Source of the DNA: Bacteroidales bacterium
GTDB lineage: Bacteria > Bacteroidota > Bacteroidia > Bacteroidales > UBA12170
Length of the DNA: 42,152 bases
Assembly (NCBI GenBank): GCA_016933745.1
Contig: JAFGAK010000188.1
Location: 1-42,152, forward strand
Direction of reading: 5' to 3'
The notes under the pieces are model-generated. The model saw only the letters and a list, made by a program, of their open reading frames with translations. It ran no database searches and was not told where the DNA came from. A program made the position numbers and the translations under genes. Each line of letters begins with the position of its first letter. Positions within the stretch are counted from its first letter, which is position 1. This document shows positions 9,769 through 18,242 of the stretch, one piece after another.

Positions 9769-12423
9769 ATGCAGATTCAAAATTATTTAAAATACACCAA
9801 ACAAAGTATTGTTACCACGCTCCTACTATTGTTTATCCTTTTGGGAACAAAAACATTGATTGCGCAGGATAACAATTTAATTGATTTGGATTACGCCAAA
9901 CCAAAATCCTACACCATCGAATCAATAGAAGTAAGTGGCATCGAATTTCTCGACGAAAATGCATTGATCATCATCTCAGGTTTGAATATTGGTAAAACCA
10001 TCAATATTCCGGGCGATGACATTTCTATGGCCATCCGAAAATTATGGAAACAAGGTCTGTTCGAAGATATTAGTATCAGCGTTATTGCTATCCGCGACGA
10101 CAATGTTAGTTTGCGAATTACGCTAAAAGAACGTCCTAGACTATCAAGTTATACAATCAGTGGAATTAGTAAAACCAACGAAGAAACTTTACGCGAAAAA
10201 TCAAAGTTAGTTACCGGCGATGTGGTTACAGAAAACCTTTTGATTCGAACCAAAGAAATTATCGAAGGCCATTTTATCGAAAAAGGATTTTTCAATGCCA
10301 ATGTAGAAATTTCAAAAAAACAAGATCCCAAAAGACCCAACAGCGTTCATCTCGATATCAAAGTAAAAAAGAATAACCGTATTCGAATCGACGAGATTAA
10401 CATCATTGGAAACAACGAAGTAAAATCAGATCGATTAAAAGTAGCTTTAAAAGAAACCAAAGAAAAAGCCTTTGTTCGTCCATTAAAACATGCAGATGAA
10501 TTGGTAGCAGATATCGCCAAAGATGCCATACAACTCAAACTGCCTAAAATGCGCGAAGATTTTCTAGCGTATTTGAAAAAGAGTTTCAGGCTAACTTTCT
10601 TAAAATCATCAAAATATGTTCCAGATGTGTTTGAAGACGACAAAGCATTATTAATAGCTAAATACAATAAGTTAGGCTACCGCGATGCAAAAATCATCAG
10701 CGATAGCATCTACCGTAAAAAGAATAACACAATGGCCATCGATATTCGAGTGGACGAAGGCAACAAATACTATTTTAGAAACATCAATTGGGTTGGAAAT
10801 ACGGTTTATTCTGATTTTGATCTCTCTACTGTTTTACAAGTTAGAAAAGGCGATACCTACAATAAAGAATTGCTAGAAACCAACTTATCATTCAATCAAA
10901 ACGGCCCAGATGTTAGTTCGATGTATTTAGATAACGGTTATTTGTTTTTCAATGTAGATCCAATTGAAGTTCAGGTTGAAAACGATTCCATCGATTTAGA
11001 AATCAGAATCAGAGAAGGAGATCAAGCTTATCTTAAAAACATTATAATTAAAGGAAATACACGCACCAACGATCACGTAATTGTACGTGAACTAAGAACT
11101 CGTCCGGGACAGCTTTTTAGTCGGGATGCAATTATTCGTACACAACGCGAGTTGGCACAATTAAAATATTTCGATCCTGAAAAATTAGGCGTGGATGTTC
11201 AACCAAATCCGGTTGACGGAACTGTAGATATTATTTACACCGTAGAAGAAACTTCATCCGACCAAATTGAACTTTCAGGAGGTTGGGGTTACGGGCGAAT
11301 TATCGGTACCGTTGGATTATCGTTCAATAACTTTTCTATCCGGAATATTTTCAACAAAAAAGCCTATCAACCTATTCCTTCAGGCGATGGTCAGAAATTA
11401 AGTTTGCGCTTTCAAACCTATGGTGCCGGCTATACAAGTTACAGTGCATCCTTTACCGAACCTTGGTTAGGAGGAAAAAGACCAAATGCATTAACCGTAT
11501 CACTTTATCACTCAAAATACTCTTACACAACCACTTACGACGCAACTACAGATCCTCAAAACTCCTTTATCATCAATGGTTTATCGGTAGGTATTGGACG
11601 GAGATTAACTTGGCCTGATGACTTTTTTCAGATGTATATGGGAATCAATTTACAACAGTACGATTTGAATAATTACAATATTTTTAGTTTTGGCGATGGA
11701 ACTGGTCAATTCAATAATTTCAATTATACATTAACCATCAATCGAAATTCTACTGACCAACCTATTTATCCACGTGGCGGTTCTGATGTTGGATTTACAC
11801 TCGAAGCAACACCGCCTTATTCTTCCTTTGGAAATAAGGATTATGCAAACATGGGTGATGAAGAAAAATACAAGTGGGTTGAATATCACAAATGGAAATT
11901 TAAAAGTAATTTCTTTTCATCTATTGTTGGCGACTTGGTGTTAAGCACGCGTGCACAATTTGGATTCTTAGGTTATTACAACAAAGACATTGGTGTAACA
12001 CCATTCGATCGCTTTTACTTAGGAGGAGATGGATTATCAGGTTATAACAACATGGATGGTCGCGAATTGATTGGTTTAAGAGGATATTCCAATGAATCCT
12101 TAACACCTGATTATTACAGAAATAGTAATCAAGGAGGTGTAATCTACAACAAATATACGTTGGAACTTCGCTATCCACTTTCTTTAAATCCGAGCGCAAC
12201 TATTTATGTAATGGGTTATTTTGAAGGAGGAAATTCTTGGGCACGCTTTGCCGATTTTAGTCCATTTAAAATTTACAAATCTGCCGGCGTTGGAGTTCGA
12301 GTATTTTTACCTATGTTCGGCTTGTTAGGATTAGATTGGGCTTATGGTTTCGACGATGTTCCGGGTATGCCGGATGCAGGAGGCGGACAATTCCATTTCT
12401 CTATCAATCAGAGCTTAGATTAA
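9769..12423 (+). CDS. bamA: Outer-membrane protein assembly factor BamA
   Basis: Central subunit of the BAM machine that folds beta-barrel proteins into the outer membrane (Omp85 family). A signal peptide covers about residues 1-33 (cleavage near LIAQ). Several POTRA repeats follow (about 45-500), recognisable by segments such as YTIESIEVSGIEFLDENA and RIDEINIIGNNEVKSDRL. The C-terminal half is the 16-strand barrel, with the conserved GGWGYGRIIGTVGLSFNNFS region after residue 500 and a long extracellular insertion. At 884 aa it is longer than proteobacterial BamA but normal for Bacteroidota, which carry larger POTRA and loop regions. The linked skp/ompH genes downstream support the assignment. 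Confidence 0.96.
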   Translation: MQIQNYLKYTKQSIVTTLLLLFILLGTKTLIAQDNNLIDLDYAKPKSYTIESIEVSGIEFLDENALIIISGLNIGKTINIPGDDISMAIRKLWKQGLFEDISISVIAIRDDNVSLRITLKERPRLSSYTISGISKTNEETLREKSKLVTGDVVTENLLIRTKEIIEGHFIEKGFFNANVEISKKQDPKRPNSVHLDIKVKKNNRIRIDEINIIGNNEVKSDRLKVALKETKEKAFVRPLKHADELVADIAKDAIQLKLPKMREDFLAYLKKSFRLTFLKSSKYVPDVFEDDKALLIAKYNKLGYRDAKIISDSIYRKKNNTMAIDIRVDEGNKYYFRNINWVGNTVYSDFDLSTVLQVRKGDTYNKELLETNLSFNQNGPDVSSMYLDNGYLFFNVDPIEVQVENDSIDLEIRIREGDQAYLKNIIIKGNTRTNDHVIVRELRTRPGQLFSRDAIIRTQRELAQLKYFDPEKLGVDVQPNPVDGTVDIIYTVEETSSDQIELSGGWGYGRIIGTVGLSFNNFSIRNIFNKKAYQPIPSGDGQKLSLRFQTYGAGYTSYSASFTEPWLGGKRPNALTVSLYHSKYSYTTTYDATTDPQNSFIINGLSVGIGRRLTWPDDFFQMYMGINLQQYDLNNYNIFSFGDGTGQFNNFNYTLTINRNSTDQPIYPRGGSDVGFTLEATPPYSSFGNKDYANMGDEEKYKWVEYHKWKFKSNFFSSIVGDLVLSTRAQFGFLGYYNKDIGVTPFDRFYLGGDGLSGYNNMDGRELIGLRGYSNESLTPDYYRNSNQGGVIYNKYTLELRYPLSLNPSATIYVMGYFEGGNSWARFADFSPFKIYKSAGVGVRVFLPMFGLLGLDWAYGFDDVPGMPDAGGGQFHFSINQSLD

Positions 12424-12506
12424 GCTTGGCATAGTTTTGGGATAAGCCATTACAGAATAATCCTGAAAAGATTTAAAATGTATGTTCCATATTAAAAAGA
12501 ATCGCT

Positions 12507-13055
12507 ATGAAAACAAATAAGAAATTAAGATTTAGCCTGTTATTTGCCTTTTTATTTACTGCTGTTGCTTTTGGTTACAGTCAGAAATTTGCTTACGTAG
12601 ATAGCAATTATATTCTCGAAAACATTCCCGAATATCAAGATGCTCAAAACCAATTGGATGAATTTGCAGCAAACTGGCAAGAAGAAATTGAACAAAAATT
12701 TAGTGTTGTTGATGCATTGTACCGGAAATATCAAGCCGATGCTGTTCTGCTTCCCGAAGACATGAAAAGAAAGCGCGAAGATGAAATCATCAGCAAAGAA
12801 AAAGAAGTGAAAAAATTTCAAGACGAAGTATTTGGTCAAGAAGGACTTCTGTTCAAAAAGCGCGAAGAGTTAGTCTTACCAATTCAAGAACGCGTATACA
12901 ATGCCATTGAGAAAATAGCTCAGCTTAAAAACTACGGAATTATCTTTGATAAATCTTCTGGAGCAAGCATGCTTTTCAGCGACCCTAAACTAAATATAAG
13001 CGACGAAGTACTTGAGGAACTAGGCTATAGCTATAATACGCAAGGCAATAATTAA
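12507..13055 (+). CDS. OmpH/Skp-family periplasmic chaperone, copy 1
   Basis: Holdase that escorts unfolded outer-membrane proteins to BamA. A signal peptide covers residues 1 to about 25 (cleaved near FGYSQ), followed by the OmpH start motif KFAYVDSNYILENIPEYQ. A long charged helical region (about 45-135) would form the tentacle hairpin of the trimer, ending in the conserved C-terminal strand YGIIFDKSSGASMLFSDP. Length 182 aa. It lies 83 bp after bamA and is probably on the same transcript. A second homologue follows 124 bp later with its own promoter. The two differ clearly in sequence and are not recent copies. Confidence 0.92.
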   Translation: MKTNKKLRFSLLFAFLFTAVAFGYSQKFAYVDSNYILENIPEYQDAQNQLDEFAANWQEEIEQKFSVVDALYRKYQADAVLLPEDMKRKREDEIISKEKEVKKFQDEVFGQEGLLFKKREELVLPIQERVYNAIEKIAQLKNYGIIFDKSSGASMLFSDPKLNISDEVLEELGYSYNTQGNN

Positions 13056-13077
13056 TAAAAAATCTTAAAAATAACTT

Positions 13078-13104
13078 TTTGTTTCAGATAAAACTATAAA
13101 TTTG
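13078..13104 (+). promoter_or_regulatory. Promoter of second ompH gene (TTTG-N15-TAAATTTG)
   Basis: TAAATTTG at 13097-13104 is an exact -7 element. TTTG at 13078-13081 is a possible -33 element, though the 15-bp spacing is short. Start near 13110 would give a leader of about 70 nt. Confidence 0.5.
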
Positions 13105-13179
13105 CGCCCTGTTGATAACTCAGTAAAGCTGTTTTATTGAAGCATTAATCAGATAAATCGAAATCTAATACGAAAAAAA

Positions 13180-13698
13180 ATGAAAAATATTTTAAAAGCT
13201 TTTGTTGTTGTTTTATTGTTTGTTGCCGGAGTAAGTGCTCAAGCTCAAACTGCTACTGTTAAAATTGGTTATGTTGATTTTGCACAAATTGTAAGTGTAA
13301 TGCCTGGTCAGGATTCGATCAATCAAAAACTTCAAGCGCATGTTAGTTCGCTCGAAGCACAATTGAAGGCAATGCAAACAGAATACGAAGCTAAATTGAA
13401 CGACTACCAAGCTAAACAAGCTACAATGTCGCAAATCATCAAGCAAACAAAAGAAAAAGAAATCATGGATCTTCAACAACGTATTGAAGCTTTTAATCAA
13501 CAAGCACAATATGAAATCCAAAACAAGCAAATGGAATTAACTCAGCCACTTATTGATCGCATTCAAAACGCTATCAAAGCAGTTGGAAAAGAAAACGGAT
13601 TTACTTATATCTTGAACGGAAATGAGCAAATCATTCTTTATTCTGACGGTGGCATCAATGTTTTACCATTGGTTAAAAAGAAACTTGGCATTAAATAA
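13180..13698 (+). CDS. OmpH/Skp-family periplasmic chaperone, copy 2
   Basis: Second Skp-like chaperone. The signal peptide is residues 1 to about 22 (VAGVSAQAQ). The mature start IGYVDFAQIVSVMPGQDSI matches the OmpH pattern. Gln/Lys-rich heptads (about 50-125) form the helical arms, and the end YILNGNEQIILYSDGGINV is the conserved core strand. Length 172 aa. It has its own promoter and leader and a strong terminator, so it can be expressed separately from bamA. Tandem Skp homologues after bamA are common in Bacteroidota. Confidence 0.92.
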   Translation: MKNILKAFVVVLLFVAGVSAQAQTATVKIGYVDFAQIVSVMPGQDSINQKLQAHVSSLEAQLKAMQTEYEAKLNDYQAKQATMSQIIKQTKEKEIMDLQQRIEAFNQQAQYEIQNKQMELTQPLIDRIQNAIKAVGKENGFTYILNGNEQIILYSDGGINVLPLVKKKLGIK

Positions 13699-13710
13699 TT
13701 AGAATTGCAC

Positions 13711-13748
13711 AAAAAAAAGCCGTTAATCTTTATTAGCGGCTTTTTTTA
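13711..13748 (+). terminator. Intrinsic terminator after second ompH
   Basis: AGCCGTTAAT (13718-13727) pairs with ATTAGCGGCT (13732-13741) over 10 bp with one G-T wobble, followed by a run of seven or more T. Confidence 0.88.
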
Positions 13749-13783
13749 TACCTAGTCATTAACTAACTATGCTAAACGCATTG

Positions 13784-13791
13784 TATATTTG
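13784..13791 (+). promoter_or_regulatory. -7 promoter element (TATATTTG) of the LuxE-like gene
   Basis: Exact TAnnTTTG match ending 6 bp before the ATG at 13798, predicting leaderless transcription. It also argues against the TTG at 13789 as a start, since that codon is part of the promoter. Confidence 0.6.
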
Positions 13792-13797
13792 CATCCG

Positions 13798-14787
13798 ATG
13801 AATTTAGGTCTATATCAAAAGGAATTATTTACGCTGAAAACAGAAAACGCATTCAATCAAATGTGCTTATTTGCATTTCAGTATCAATACAATTCGATTG
13901 ATATTTATAAGGAATATGTTGATTCGCTTGGGATAAAATTGGAAAATATCCTTCACTATTCGCAAATACCATTTCTACCCATATCGTTTTTTAAAAGTCA
14001 TCAACTTTTAGCAAAAAACACCAAAGCTCAACTGATGTTTCAGAGCAGCGGCACAAGCATGCAAACCCGAAGTAAACATTTTGTGACGCAAGCTTCCGTT
14101 TACGAAAGCTCTTTTACATTTGCTTTTACCCAATTTTATGGCGATATTGATTCGTATTGTATTTTAGCGTTACTTCCTTCCTATCTAGAAAATGGGGATT
14201 CCTCATTGGTTTACATGACCCAACATCTAATTAACAAAAGTAAGCATCCAAAAAGCGGTTTTTATTTAAATCACACCGAAAATTTGCGTGAAACAATTTT
14301 GGAATTAGAAGAAAACAAGCAGAAAACTTTGCTCATTGGCGTTTCTTATGCTTTACTCGATTTGATTGAAAAAGATACGTTTCAATTAAAAAATACGATT
14401 GTGATGGAAACCGGAGGAATGAAAGGAAGACGAATTGAAATGGTAAGAGAAGAGCTTCATGATCATTTAAAAAAAGGATTTGGTATTCAGGAGATCCATT
14501 CAGAATACGGTATGACTGAATTACTTTCGCAAGCTTACTCGAAAGGAAAAGGCATCTTCCAAAGCCCATCTTGGATGAAAATTCTCATCAGAGATGTAAA
14601 CGATCCGTTTACTTTGCTGCCAAAAGGTCAGAATGGAGGGATCAATATCATCGATTTGGCCAATATTTTTTCCATTTCATTTATCGAAACAAAAGATTTG
14701 GGAGTTACACATTCTAAACAATCATTTGAAATCTTAGGTCGCTTCGACGACAGCGATATTCGAGGTTGTAACTTGTTAATTGTCTGA
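13798..14787 (+). CDS. LuxE-like acyl-protein synthetase/acyltransferase
   Basis: Member of the LuxE/PaaK-like branch of adenylate-forming enzymes, which activate a carboxylic acid as an acyl-AMP. Motifs: phosphate-binding FQSSGTSMQTRSKH at residues 81-94, ETGGMKGRR at 204-212 and the adenylate-binding HSEYGMTELLSQAYS at 234-248. Length 329 aa is close to LuxE (about 370) and much shorter than full acyl-CoA synthetases. No LuxC reductase or LuxAB luciferase genes are present, so luminescence is not implied. Bacteroidota carry stand-alone homologues of unknown substrate, sometimes near surface-polysaccharide genes. It is a separate unit with its own promoter after a strong terminator. Start corrected to the ATG at 13798. 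Confidence 0.78.
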   Translation: MNLGLYQKELFTLKTENAFNQMCLFAFQYQYNSIDIYKEYVDSLGIKLENILHYSQIPFLPISFFKSHQLLAKNTKAQLMFQSSGTSMQTRSKHFVTQASVYESSFTFAFTQFYGDIDSYCILALLPSYLENGDSSLVYMTQHLINKSKHPKSGFYLNHTENLRETILELEENKQKTLLIGVSYALLDLIEKDTFQLKNTIVMETGGMKGRRIEMVREELHDHLKKGFGIQEIHSEYGMTELLSQAYSKGKGIFQSPSWMKILIRDVNDPFTLLPKGQNGGINIIDLANIFSISFIETKDLGVTHSKQSFEILGRFDDSDIRGCNLLIV

Positions 14788-15006
14788 TGCAATTAATCTT
14801 ACGTAATTACGTTTCAATTAAAACAAAAAATAAAGATGCATGTAACCATCTTCTTGAAAGTTCGTCTAGTATTCAGAACATAAAACTGAAAAAAGAAAAT
14901 CGAAGAATACGCCATTCTTGGCATGTTTTTCGTTAGTTTTTAATTATTATAAACGCTACAATGCTAAAAAATCTTAACTTAGTACTCCGAAATAAAAAAC
15001 AGACCT

Positions 15007-16350
15007 ATGACCACTTTTAAATTTAATACATCAATCATAACTGCCCTTTTTGTTTTTCTTTCGCTCGGCATAAGCTCTGCCTTTGCACAAAAAGTGTGGA
15101 CTTTAGAAGACTGCATCAATTATGCTTTCGAGAATAATATTCAAATTAAGCAAAGCAAATTGCAAATTCAATCTGTTCAAGCAGATTTAAAACAAAGTAA
15201 ATTTGATTTTGCGCCTTCCTTAAATGCATCTTCATCTCTAAGTTATAATTGGGGAAGATTTGTTGGTCCGGATAATACCTATATCAATACTCAAAACACC
15301 AGTTCGAGTTATGGGATTAACTCTGCTGTTGCTATTTTCGAAGGTTTTCAAAAGCACAATACTTTAAAGCAAAATGAACTTGCTTATAGTACGAGTTTAT
15401 ATGATTCGGAAAAAATGGAGAACGATATTGCATTGCAATTAACGGCTGCTTATCTCAATATTCTTTTCAATCATGAAATGTATATGGTTGCCAAAGGGCA
15501 AGCAGACGTTACCAAGCAACAGCTTTCTAGAACTTCTAAATTAGTCGAGGCAGGAACTTTACCAAAAGGCGACTTACTCGAAATGGAAGCCCAAGGATTG
15601 ATGGAAGAAGTAAACGTTATTAAAGCCGATAATAATTTAAGCTTAGCCTATTTAGATTTACTTCAAATTTTAGATTTACCAGCCAACGAAGATTTCGAAA
15701 TTGAACGTCCTGAAATCGAAATTAATCAAGAATTAGGAGTTATTCCTTCGGAACAAGTGTATGCAAGTGCCGTTAATTTCATGCCTGAAATTAAAAGTGC
15801 AGAGTTGAATGTATTGAGTTCCAATAGAAGCGTTATGATTGCTAAAGGTGCGGCATACCCTTCTTTATCACTTCGAGGAGGCATAAATTCATCGGTTGAT
15901 TTGTCAAACTTATCCTCTCCCTCCATGGCATTTTGGGATCAATTATCGGATAAAATGAATGAATATCTTTCCCTTTCTTTGAGTGTTCCCATTTTCAATG
16001 CTTATCAAACCACCACACGAATAAAAAAAGCCGAAATCCAAAATATGAACAGCAAGTTCAATTTGGAATTGGCCAAAAACGCACTCCGTAAAAATATCGA
16101 ACAAAAATATTTTGATGCCATTGCAGCCTATAAAACTTATCACGCTAACAAAGCTTCGGTAGCATCTTTGAAAGAATCATTTAAATATACGGAGGAAAAA
16201 TTTAATTTAGGAATGCTCAATTCAGTAGATTATAATCAAGCAAAGATCAAACTTACACAATCCGAATCTGAATTGCTTAGAGCAAAGTACGATTATATTT
16301 TCAAAACCAAAATACTTGACTTCTACATGGGAGTTCCTTTAAAATTTTAA
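15007..16350 (+). CDS. TolC-family outer-membrane efflux protein
   Basis: Trimeric outer-membrane channel component for efflux or secretion. The signal peptide covers residues 1 to about 28 (SSAFAQ). The TolC repeat begins WTLEDCINYAFENNIQIKQSKL, and two helical-hairpin repeats of about 200 aa follow, the second ending in EEKFNLGMLNSVDYNQAKIKLTQSESELLRAKYDYIFKTKILDFYMG, as usual for the family. Length 447 aa. The membrane-fusion gene follows after 33 bp, so they form an operon. The 219-bp upstream gap contains a 12-bp palindrome (14801-14812) but no clear consensus promoter. Confidence 0.93.
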   Translation: MTTFKFNTSIITALFVFLSLGISSAFAQKVWTLEDCINYAFENNIQIKQSKLQIQSVQADLKQSKFDFAPSLNASSSLSYNWGRFVGPDNTYINTQNTSSSYGINSAVAIFEGFQKHNTLKQNELAYSTSLYDSEKMENDIALQLTAAYLNILFNHEMYMVAKGQADVTKQQLSRTSKLVEAGTLPKGDLLEMEAQGLMEEVNVIKADNNLSLAYLDLLQILDLPANEDFEIERPEIEINQELGVIPSEQVYASAVNFMPEIKSAELNVLSSNRSVMIAKGAAYPSLSLRGGINSSVDLSNLSSPSMAFWDQLSDKMNEYLSLSLSVPIFNAYQTTTRIKKAEIQNMNSKFNLELAKNALRKNIEQKYFDAIAAYKTYHANKASVASLKESFKYTEEKFNLGMLNSVDYNQAKIKLTQSESELLRAKYDYIFKTKILDFYMGVPLKF

Positions 16351-16383
16351 TGCCTATTAATTGAAAATTGTAAACTTTTAAGA

Positions 16384-17742
16384 ATGAATAATAAATTAAT
16401 TTATTGGATTGGCGGAGCCTTAGTTATCACAATTATCGTTTTAGCTGTATTAAAAAAGAATGGCAAAATTGGAGCTACAGATGCTACCAAAGTAACTGTA
16501 GAAAGTGTTTCTAAAACAACAATTATCGAAACAGTGACTGCCAATGGTAAAATACAACCAGAAAAAGACATCAAAGTAAGTCCGTTTATTTCAGGCGAAG
16601 TTATTGAATTAACTGTTCTTGAAGGAGATATGGTACATACCGGACAACTTTTAGCCAAAATAGATCCAGAATCGTATATTGCAGCTTATGAGCGTGCCGA
16701 AGCAGGTTTAAACTCTCAAAAAGCTGGAGAAGCAAATGCGCGTGCAAACCTAGCCCAAGCTAGATCTGAGTTTGAAAAGAACAAATTAGATTACAATCGG
16801 AATAAAGAATTATGGGAAAAGAAAGTAATTTCCGATTCTGAAATGGAACGTATTAAATCTACGTTTGATGTTTCGCAAGCACGTGTTGTTGCTGCAGAAG
16901 AATCTTTAAAATCTGCTGAATTTCAGGTAAAAAGCTCTGCTGCTTCCTTACGCGAAGCCAAAGAAAACTTAAGTAGAACTGCTGTTTATGCTCCACAAAA
17001 CGGAACGGTTTCTAAACTAAATGTGGAACGTGGAGAGCGCGTTCAAGGAGCATCTCAATTTTCTGCAGGTACCGAGTTGATGCGTATTGCCAACCTAAAT
17101 AATATGGAAGTTAGTGTTGAAGTTAGTGAAAACGACATTGTTCGTGTACATTTAGGAGACACTACTCTAATTGAAGTGGATGCTTATTTGAACAGAGATT
17201 TTAAAGGCTTAGTTACCGAAATTGCCACCTCGGCAAATACAACCGGAACAAGTGCGGATCAGGTAACTAATTTCGATGTGAAGATTCGCATTCTAAGTTC
17301 TTCTTATACTGATTTAGTGCCAGAAAATGATCCAAATTATTCTCCATTCCGTCCTGGAATGTCTGCTTCTGTTGATATTCAAACACATACCGAACGGAAT
17401 ATTTTGGTAGTACCAATTGCCGCAGTAACTACACGCGCAGATACGACCGGCAGAATGCAAACAGCACGCGAAAAACGTGATGAAGCAAAAGATGAGGATG
17501 AAAAATCTGTAGCAAAAAAAGAAATCAAAGAATATGTTTTCTTATACGAAAATGGCGAAGCAAAAATGGTTGCTGTAAAAACCGGCATTCAGGACAATAC
17601 CAATATTCAGATTTTAGAAGGTGTTGAATTTGAGCAAGAAGTTATTACAGGACCTTATACTGCCGTTTCAAAAACACTTCGTAATCACGATAAAGTTGAA
17701 AAAACCAAGAAAGAAGATTTGTTTAAAGAGAAAAAGGATTAA
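16384..17742 (+). CDS. HlyD/MacA-type periplasmic adaptor
   Basis: Membrane-fusion protein that joins an inner-membrane pump to the TolC channel. One N-terminal transmembrane helix is at about residues 5-23. The split lipoyl halves (KVSPFISGEVIELTVLEGDMVHTGQLLAKIDP, and VYAPQNGTVSKLNVERGERV) flank a coiled-coil hairpin at about 100-200. Beta-barrel and membrane-proximal domains follow. A highly charged insertion near residues 360-385 (REKRDEAKDEDEKS) interrupts the membrane-proximal part. Length 452 aa. It forms an operon with the TolC gene. The MacB-type ABC permease/ATPase that normally follows in Bacteroidota is missing: the next gene is convergent, and an intrinsic terminator lies just beyond the stop. 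Confidence 0.9.
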   Translation: MNNKLIYWIGGALVITIIVLAVLKKNGKIGATDATKVTVESVSKTTIIETVTANGKIQPEKDIKVSPFISGEVIELTVLEGDMVHTGQLLAKIDPESYIAAYERAEAGLNSQKAGEANARANLAQARSEFEKNKLDYNRNKELWEKKVISDSEMERIKSTFDVSQARVVAAEESLKSAEFQVKSSAASLREAKENLSRTAVYAPQNGTVSKLNVERGERVQGASQFSAGTELMRIANLNNMEVSVEVSENDIVRVHLGDTTLIEVDAYLNRDFKGLVTEIATSANTTGTSADQVTNFDVKIRILSSSYTDLVPENDPNYSPFRPGMSASVDIQTHTERNILVVPIAAVTTRADTTGRMQTAREKRDEAKDEDEKSVAKKEIKEYVFLYENGEAKMVAVKTGIQDNTNIQILEGVEFEQEVITGPYTAVSKTLRNHDKVEKTKKEDLFKEKKD

Positions 17743-18068
17743 CCAATTTTTAATCCATTATCAATCCTAAAAGAAGGCTCCAGTAATACAACGGAGCCTT
17801 CTTTTGTATAAACGCCCAGCACCAAACACTCCGAAATAAAATCGGCAATTTGTTTGGGTGGAAAATTAACAACAGCCACAATTTGTTTTCCTAACAATGA
17901 ATCGATTGTATAATGATCTGTGATTTGAGCACTTGATTGCTTCATGCCAAAATCCCCAAAATCAATCCGTAATTTAAAAGCAGGTTTTCGTGCTTTTTCA
18001 AATACTTCAGCTCGAAGAATTGTGCCTGTTCGAATCTCTATTTTTTCAAAATCATCCCAAGAAATCAT
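17739..18068 (-). CDS. csaA: CsaA-type tRNA-binding protein
   Basis: Small OB-fold protein of the CsaA/Arc1p/EMAP-II tRNA-binding family. The whole 109-aa protein is the domain: EIRTGTILRAEVFEKARKPA, then KLRIDFGD, the loop SSAQITDHY, and VVNFPPKQIADFISECLVLG. Family members bind tRNA non-specifically and were described in Bacillus as secretion-related chaperones; the in vivo role is uncertain. It overlaps the stop of the MacA-type gene by 4 bp tail-to-tail. A 13-bp perfect hairpin at 17769-17805 lies inside its 3' coding region and can also end the opposing transcript. Confidence 0.88.
   Translation of the reverse strand: MISWDDFEKIEIRTGTILRAEVFEKARKPAFKLRIDFGDFGMKQSSAQITDHYTIDSLLGKQIVAVVNFPPKQIADFISECLVLGVYTKEGSVVLLEPSFRIDNGLKIG
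17769..17808. terminator. Terminator hairpin embedded in the csaA coding end
   Basis: AAAAGAAGGCTCC (17769-17781) pairs perfectly over 13 bp with GGAGCCTTCTTTT (17793-17805), with an 11-nt loop and short T-tract. It lies 27 bp past the MacA stop, and within csaA codons on the other strand. Confidence 0.7.
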
Positions 18069-18113
18069 TGTATTTCAATTTAAGTATAACGCTACTAAAC
18101 TACTAAAAAAGAT

Positions 18114-18143
18114 CAAATCTAGCATGAATAGAATAGCTGTCAA
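18114..18143 (-). promoter_or_regulatory. Promoter of csaA (TTG-N19-TAGATTTG)
   Basis: On the minus strand TAGATTTG (18114-18121) is an exact -7 element with TTG (18141-18143) 19 bp upstream. Start near 18108 gives about 40 nt of leader. Confidence 0.55.
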
Positions 18144-18242
18144 GAATTCCTTCTAAAAGTAAAAACAAATAGGAATTATTTGCCAAAGGCGATTAAGTAG
18201 TAAATAATTTAGACAAGAATACAAAGCACTTTGGGAAGAAAT

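Noticed and set aside
12432-12439. TAGTTTTG after bamA as a promoter for the first ompH gene
   Set aside because: Matches the -7 consensus but has no -33 partner, and the gene is close enough to bamA for cotranscription; too weak to list as a feature.
14801-14812. Palindrome ACGTAATTACGT before tolC as an operator
   Set aside because: Short, AT-rich, and about 200 bp from the tolC start with no promoter element nearby; could be chance.
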